Both the position numbers and the translations under genes were made by a program. Source: Apodospora peruviana (Eukaryota > Ascomycota > Sordariomycetes > Sordariales > Lasiosphaeriaceae). From it: a stretch of 64,000 nucleotides of DNA. This document shows, in pieces, positions 59,197 through 64,000 of the stretch (its first letter is position 1; the number at the start of each line of letters is the position of its first letter). The notes below the pieces were generated by a model. The model worked only from the letters and a program-made list of their open reading frames with translations, made no database searches and had not been told where the DNA came from. The DNA lies in contig JAUEDM010000005.1 of NCBI GenBank assembly GCA_033439685.1, forward strand, positions 1,364,001 to 1,428,000. The letters run 5' to 3'.

Positions 59197-61286
59197 ATGT
59201 TGTTGAGCCCAGGCAGCCTCGTGCTGGTCGCCTTCCTTTCCCACAATGGTCTTGCTCAATTTGCCTCACCTGGCGGGCTCAACTTGACGACGATATCCTC
59301 TCCAGTCGACCCAGGCATCAAGATCTCGTACAAGGAGCCTAAAGGTGCTTGTAAGACGGCGTTCGACTCTCAGCAGCAATACACCGGCTGGGTCAGTGTA
59401 CCCGGCGAGTTTCCGACCAACATCTTCTTTTGGTTCGTTGCTGGACGGGAGCCCACCTCGGCGCTGACGATATGGCTCAACGGTGGGCCTGGTTCGAGCT
59501 CCATGTTTGGCTTTTTCACCGAGGCCGGGCCCTGCGAGGTCGTCGAGCGAGGCGCAGATCGGCTCGAAACCGCGGCGAGGGACTGGGGCTGGGATAGAGC
59601 TTCTAACATGCTGTTCATTGACCAAGTAAAGACTCCCTCTACTTCCCGAATTTGCCTCTGACCAGTCCACTGACATGAGCCCGACAGCCGAATCAAGTGG
59701 GCTTCTCTTACGACACGCCCACGAACGGGTCGGTAAACCTACTGAACGGGGAGGCCATCACGTCACCGCAACCGCTTCCGCACGACAGGACGCCGCCAAC
59801 GTTTTTGAACGGCACTTTCTCTTCACTGAACTCTAGCAATACTGCCAACACCACGGCAATCGCAGCTGTTGCTATCTGGCACATGTTGCAGGGATTTCTC
59901 AGCACGTTCCCCCAGTACAACCCCCCAGACAATGGCTCGCTCGGCGTCAACCTCTTCGCTGAGAGTTATGGCGGAAAGTACGGCCCCATCTTCTTCGAGA
60001 CATGGGAGGAGCAGAACATGAAGCGCCAGAACGGCAGCTTGGCAAATTCAACCTTGAATATCAACCTCGCGGCATTGGGTATTGTCAACGGTTGTATCGA
60101 CGACGCGATCCAAGCCCCGTTCTACACCACTATGATGGTCAACAACACTTACGGTCTCCACCTCATGTCCTCAATCAGAGCAAGCCTCGCAAACGCAACC
60201 TTCTACCAGCCCGGCGGATGCCAAGAGCTAATCGCGTCCTGCCGAAACGAGACCGCTGTTCTCGATCCCGAAAGTTCCGGCAACGTGGACAACGTGAACG
60301 CCATCTGCCAACAAGCTACCGGCGCGTGCAACGAGCTCCTCCAACCCTACGGCGAAACCGGCCGCAGCTACTACGACATCGCTCACCAGACCCCCGACTC
60401 CTTCCCGCCGAGCTTCTACATCGACTACCTCAACACCCACTCAGTCCAGTCGGCCATCGGCTCCCCCGTAAACTATACCGACGACAGCATGGCGGTCTAC
60501 ACCGCCTTCTTGTCCACTGGCGACTGGCAGCGCGAGCCCGTCATCCCCAAGATCGCCACACTCCTGGCGCGCGGTGTCCGCATCGGCCTCGTCTACGGGG
60601 ACCGCGACTACATCTGCAACTGGCTCGGCGGCGAGGCCGTCTCCTTGGCCGTTGCGTCTGCGGCCGGCGGCGCTTACCCTGCGCTTTTTCCCGCTGCAGG
60701 CTACGCCCCCATCATCGTCAACGAGAGCTACATCGGCGGCGTCGTCCGCCAGTTCGGTAACCTCTCCTTCTCGCGCATCTACCAAGCGGGCCACTTTGTC
60801 CCCGCCTACCAGCCCGAGACCGCCTTCCAGGTCTTTGCGCGCATCATCCTGGGTACCTCGGTCAGCACGGGTGAGGTGATCGATCTGACAGACTACAGCA
60901 CCACTGGAGATATGTTCGCGGGTGCGTCCTCGCAGAGTCTACCGCCGAGCCCGACGGCGACGTGCCACGTCCGCGCCATGATGAGTTCGTGTCCTTCGGA
61001 CGCCTTGCAGAGCATCCTGAACAACGAAGGGGTCATCATCAACGGCGTCTGGTACCCGGCCTCGAGCGACTGGCCTGGCGCGACCGCGACGAGCTCCGCC
61101 GCCGGCAGCGACGGTGGACCGACCGACGGGCCGGGTACCCCGACGGAACCGTTGACGGGGCTGTTCACGGCGACTTCCACTCCCGATAGCGATAACGCCG
61201 CTATCCCGAGAGCTGCGGGTGGAAGGACAGCAGCAGTCATGACGGGCTTGTTTTGTCTTCTGGCGAGTTTGCTTGCCATCGTTTAA
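59197..61286 (+). CDS. Secreted, probably GPI-anchored serine carboxypeptidase (peptidase family S10)
   Basis: Exons 59197-59625 and 59688-61286 give 675 aa. Residues 1-20 are a signal peptide (MLLSPGSLVLVAFLSHNGLA). The S10 signatures are IWLNGGPGSSSMFGFFTEAG (oxyanion hole), the nucleophile Ser236 in LFAESYGGKYGP, Asp450 in VYGDRDYICNW and His512 in YQAGHFVPAYQPE. Many Cys residues could form the family disulfides, and numerous NxS/T sites suggest glycosylation. After the catalytic domain comes a Ser/Thr/Gly/Pro-rich stalk and a hydrophobic C-terminus (MTGLFCLLASLLAIV), as for a GPI signal. The enzyme should remove C-terminal residues from extracellular peptides at the cell wall or membrane. 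The intron joins MLFIDQ to PNQVGFSYDTP, matching the family. Confidence 0.95.
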
Positions 61287-61559
61287 TATATCACGGGGAA
61301 AATTGGCGTTTATACCGGGGGACAATGATTTGCAAGACCATAATTCGAGCGGTTTGGTTTGCATATCGGATGTTAATGGAGTAATTGCGTTTGTTTATTA
61401 GGGATCCAGGAAAACTTCAAGCGTTCAAAAGATGTTTAAGATACCCGAAGCAGAGGCTTCGACATTATGCAGGGAAATTGAATTTTATTTGTTCTTGACA
61501 ACGATAATTCTTTCTATGTGAAGTACTGAGCAGAAATGACGGCAGAATTAAGACAGATC
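61287..61559. other. Convergent 3' region of carboxypeptidase and snoRNA host
   Basis: Two transcripts converge here. The sequence is AT-rich, and AATAAA-like signals occur on both strands. No C/D box pair is found in it. Confidence 0.45.
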
Positions 61560-61825
61560 ACTTGGGGTTAGTTCGACTTGAAACAAGTCATGATTACGAG
61601 TTTACGAAGCTACGAGCCGCACACAGTGTTTGGGCGCACAGCGACGCCATCATTGCTCAGCCGTTCAGGTTAGCTGCTCACAAAAACAGGTGCCTTACTT
61701 ACCCAACCTGATGAATGCGTCGAGGCCACAAGACGAGGTAGCGGTGTGAGCGAGGAATGACTGATCTGACATCCGTGTTAGCAGTCTGGAACATCAAAAT
61801 GTGAACGAAACAAGCGTTGATGGAT

Positions 61826-61920
61826 TGGCAAAATCAGTTTCCATGCCTTGTCAAGGCGGTTTCATCAAAGCATAGCTATGTAGACCGTCGTGATAAAATT
61901 GTAAATCATCATAAAAGCCA
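61826..61920 (-). ncRNA. snR73: Box C/D snoRNA in host intron 6, snR73/U35-like (25S C2959)
   Basis: C box ATGATGA (61912-61906), C' TTTGATGAAA, D box CTGA (61837-61834), terminal stem TGGC/GCCA. The guide TCACGACGGTCTA pairs with TAGACCGTCGTGA of 25S rRNA, near the peptidyl-transferase centre. With the degenerate D' CATA (61880-61877) the fifth nucleotide faces C2959 of yeast, the snR73 site. Confidence 0.9.
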
Positions 61921-62057
61921 GGAGACGATGAAGAAAAAGGAGTAGCGCTTACCATTCCCTATTGCGTCAAAACCGACGATTGCAATATTGGATGTGTTGG
62001 ACATCTGCGATAGTTAGCAAGATTCGGTGCAAGCAATCACACTGATCAATGCTCAGG

Positions 62058-62142
62058 ACCAAATTCAGACATGACTGTATCTTCTTCGCGTGAGCTCGGA
62101 CATATGCTTGTCATTTTAAGTCGGAGATCATCATAAAATGGT
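62058..62142 (-). ncRNA. snR74: Box C/D snoRNA in host intron 5, snR74/U27-like (18S A28)
   Basis: C box ATGATGA (62134-62128), D box CTGA (62068-62065), terminal pairing ACCA/TGGT. The guide GACAAGCATATG pairs with CATATGCTTGTC near the 5' end of 18S rRNA. With CCGA (62099-62096) as D' box the fifth nucleotide faces A28 (yeast; human A27), the target of snR74 and human U27. Confidence 0.92.
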
Positions 62143-62299
62143 GCCTGAAAAGACCAGCTTGAAGAGGTGAGCGCTCCAGGTACGTACCAGAGTTGCTGTT
62201 GAACATGGCAAAGATACGTGGATCAAAATGTCGCGAGTATGTTCTGCAATATGTTAGCAGTAATTCGCCACAGCTATCACGGAATCATTTGTTCGGGGA

Positions 62300-62392
62300 A
62301 AACATCAGATTAGGCATGAATGGTAGTTAAAATAGGTTATCCGCATCGGTAAACCCGGATAGGACTCGTCATCTGGAAATCATCATATGAAA
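62300..62392 (-). ncRNA. snR75: Box C/D snoRNA in host intron 4, snR75-like (25S G2288)
   Basis: C box ATGATGA (62386-62380) and D box CTGA (62308-62305). The guide AGATGACGAG pairs with CTCGTCATCT of 25S rRNA. With the degenerate D' box CCTA (62363-62360) the fifth nucleotide faces G2288 of yeast, the snR75 site. The terminal stem is weak, so the ends are approximate. Confidence 0.78.
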
Positions 62393-62538
62393 GCACTGGG
62401 CAGGGGAAGAAAAAAATAAACCTACAGGTGAAAGTATCGCAACAGCCGAGATATTGGGGCCGGATAACCATCCAACGGTCTGCAAAGGTCATGTCAGCAA
62501 CAACTCGACTCGGGCAATGATAAGAGCGATTGAAAGCG

Positions 62539-62638
62539 ATGCTGATCAGTGGACGAGGTTTTCTAGGCCTGTCGCAAAAGTGGCATATCTGCTCACGCGG
62601 AATCGGAACCCAGTGCTACCATGTCATCATAGAAGCAT
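62539..62638 (-). ncRNA. snR76: Box C/D snoRNA in host intron 3, snR76-like (25S C2197)
   Basis: C box ATGATGA (62630-62624), D box CTGA (62549-62546), terminal stem ATGCT/AGCAT. The guide AGCACTGGG pairs with CCCAGTGCT of 25S rRNA. With CCGA (62606-62603) as D' box, the fifth nucleotide faces the last C of GCCC, which I count as C2197 in yeast, the snR76 site. The duplex is only 9 bp, so this call leans on synteny as well. Confidence 0.8.
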
Positions 62639-62782
62639 ATTGTGTATAGAGAACAGGAGATGATGGCTTACCAAGAGAACAAGCACCCGACATGTGACGA
62701 GAATTGATGATCAGAGTTCGAAATTCTGCATGGCAGTCAGTACGTGAATGACACCCATGATAAGATGACAAGGGGGGTGGTA

Positions 62783-62872
62783 TGTCAATCAGAAACAGCC
62801 AATTGTTTTCTTCACGATTTTTCAGTCGGTAATTCCAACTTGCCGAAGCAAAGATGAATCATCATATTGACG
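62783..62872 (-). ncRNA. snR77: Box C/D snoRNA in host intron 2, snR77-like (18S U578)
   Basis: C box ATGATGA (62865-62859), D' box CTGA (62825-62822), C' GTGAAGA, D box CTGA (62792-62789), terminal stem GTCAAT/ATTGAC. The guide TGGAATTACCG just before D' pairs with CGGTAATTCCA, the universal 530-loop segment of 18S rRNA. The fifth nucleotide rule points to U578 (yeast; human U627), the target of snR77. Confidence 0.92.
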
Positions 62873-63133
62873 GGGGTGCGCGGTGGGATTGTTTGTAGGG
62901 AGAGAACTGACATGGTGTAATATTTTCACGTCGCATCAAGCGCGCTGGTCCTAAAGGTCATGGACAGCCACGACCATTGTCCGCCATATTCCTACCCGCC
63001 ATCCCGGATCGTGTAATCCACTCTGGCCGAACGTCCAGTCCAATATCGAAGAACGAGACCTGTATTTGCGCCTGTTAGCAATGAGTCATGATATCGTATG
63101 TAACCATGTGTTTTGTGCACTTGGCATCAAGCG

Positions 63134-63230
63134 TCTTTCGTCAGACTGACGTACAATTCTAGTTGCATTTCCACTAAATGGATCAAAGACTCTAGTTTGT
63201 TTGCGGTATGTGGTTGTCATCAGGGAAAGA
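63134..63230 (-). ncRNA. snR78: Box C/D snoRNA in host intron 1, snR78-like (25S U2421)
   Basis: C box TGATGA (63222-63217), D box CTGA (63144-63141), and a perfect 6-bp terminal stem TCTTTC/GAAAGA. The guide CAAACTAGAGTC is complementary to GACTCTAGTTTG of 25S rRNA (positions 63188-63199 read as the rRNA itself on the plus strand). Taking TTGA as a degenerate D' box, the fifth upstream nucleotide pairs with U2421 in yeast numbering, the site of snR78. Confidence 0.85.
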
Positions 63231-63350
63231 GAGTGTGTTTGATGCCGTTTGGAGAATGAGAGATAGCAAACTTACCAGAGAGCGGATCGCTGGACCTCAA
63301 GGTTGCAGGCTTGAGGCGGATGGTGTGGGATGGGAGTTGTTTTTTTTTTC

Positions 63351-64000
63351 CCGAGCGTTGAGGTTTTGAAGCTGTAATTGTGGAGCAAGCAAAGTCTTCC
63401 GCGCCTGTGGGGTCTTTGACCGTTCGGCCCTACTCTAATCCAGATTGGTCAAGTTTAATGTCACGTGCCATCGCCTCTTCGGAGAGCACTCCGAATGGTT
63501 TTTTTTTATTTGGGTGCACAGCTGTCACTCAGGCCTACAAATCCCGCCAGCTGCCAGCCAAGAACTGGTCTGAACCTGAGATAAGACTCATGTTAAGTAC
63601 TTGGTTTCTCGGGCAAAGGAACATAGTAGGGCGCAGTCAAGAGACACGCTGGCCTGCGCAATCAGAAAACGACAATCCGACCACGGCACGTATGTTCCAT
63701 TCAGTGAACCGCCGTTATGGAAGAAGTATCTGGGCCTATATTGAGCCAAATTAATAGTAAGAGTAGATATTGAGTAAATGCCTATTTAAGCCAGTGAAAA
63801 ATGGGGGGGGAGGGGGGAATGTCTCTAAGAACATACCTTCTCATGCCCAATATCATGATAGGTATGGTCTGCAATAGGAAGTCTTGGTATAAGGGCGAAT
63901 AGCTTCTCCTTGATAACGAATTGACCCTGGTTTCGATGGTTGCACGTTCTAGGTCATTAAGCGCATGTTGTGCACTTGCCTAACTGTTCCTCCGTCCAGC
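63351..64000. promoter_or_regulatory. Upstream region of the snoRNA host gene
   Basis: This should contain the host promoter on its left side. A homopolymer-rich stretch (G8, A, G6) lies near 63803-63818. The plus-strand ORF at 63380-63754 has no domain feature, and I do not call it. Confidence 0.35.

Larger units (their letters stand above)
61560..63350 (-). ncRNA. Non-coding host gene for an intronic box C/D snoRNA array (snR78-snR73 counterpart)
   Basis: On the minus strand a series of splice donors and acceptors defines short exons: about 63350-63276, 63059-62912, 62725-62672, 62479-62426, 62243-62188, 62004-61953, 61765-61703 and from about 61560. Donors are GTAAGT, GTCAGT, GTAAGC, GTAGGT, GTACGT, GTAAGC and GTAAGT. 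Acceptors follow CTAAC or CTGAC branch sites. Exons 3-7 are only 52-63 nt and introns 2-6 are 182-192 nt, a regular ~240-nt period. Joined exons carry stops in all frames, so the spliced RNA appears non-coding. Introns 1-6 each hold one C/D snoRNA. The 5' and 3' ends of the transcript are estimates. Confidence 0.82.

Noticed and set aside
61703..61775. Plus-strand TGATGA at 61709 and CTGA at 61761, looking like a C/D snoRNA
   Set aside because: It lies antisense to host exon 7, has no terminal stem and no rRNA match; the minus-strand introns explain the locus better.
63380..63754. 125-codon plus-strand ORF
   Set aside because: It overlaps the presumed host promoter, has no recognisable domain and no leader or splice context.

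Overview
The window is nuclear DNA from a filamentous ascomycete (Pezizomycotina, most likely a Sordariomycete). The genes have short 50-100 nt introns with GTRNGT donors and CTRAC branch sites, intergenic spaces are roughly 0.4-5 kb, and both strands are used. The protein set is typically fungal: acuK-type gluconeogenesis activator, AP-1/YAP1, FMP52, GPI-type S10 carboxypeptidase, exgD-type glucanase. Exon borders given here were worked out by hand from splice signals and reading-frame continuity.

Layout. 1-12 kb: BCKDH E1-beta (cut by the left edge), membrane exo-beta-1,3-glucanase, cytosolic aspartyl-tRNA synthetase, MFS drug transporter. 12-22 kb: a 4-kb gene-free stretch leading into an acuK-type Zn2Cys6 regulator, then riboflavin kinase and FMP52. 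22-30 kb: TSR2, a BSD-domain protein, VPS25 and the BRCT scaffold RTT107/Brc1. 32-39 kb: AP-1 factor, tRNA-Asp, RIB3, COQ3. 39-52 kb: an STK32/YANK kinase with a GC-AG intron, a 5.2-kb gene-poor gap, a small mitochondrial-looking protein, a RING protein and a long alpha/beta hydrolase. 52-61 kb: mL41, UTP14, a second tRNA-Asp, an unknown membrane protein and the carboxypeptidase.

The most notable element is at 61.5-63.4 kb on the minus strand and has no long ORF. It is a multi-intron non-coding host gene in which six successive introns of about 180-215 nt each carry one box C/D snoRNA. By guide complementarity and the 'fifth nucleotide upstream of the D/D' box' rule, the six aim at 25S U2421, 18S U578, 25S C2197, 25S G2288, 18S A28 and 25S C2959 (yeast numbering). 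These are the targets of yeast snR78, snR77, snR76, snR75, snR74 and snR73, in that same 5'-3' order. The locus is therefore the intronic counterpart of the yeast polycistronic snR72-snR78 cluster. A seventh intron sits where snR72 would be, but I could not find a convincing snoRNA in it.

The genes are mostly unrelated housekeeping functions with no metabolic cluster. Some share themes: riboflavin to FMN (RIB3 and FMN1, unlinked), ribosome production (TSR2, UTP14, mL41, the snoRNA array, AspRS and two tRNA-Asp genes), and stress or carbon-source regulation (AP-1, acuK).
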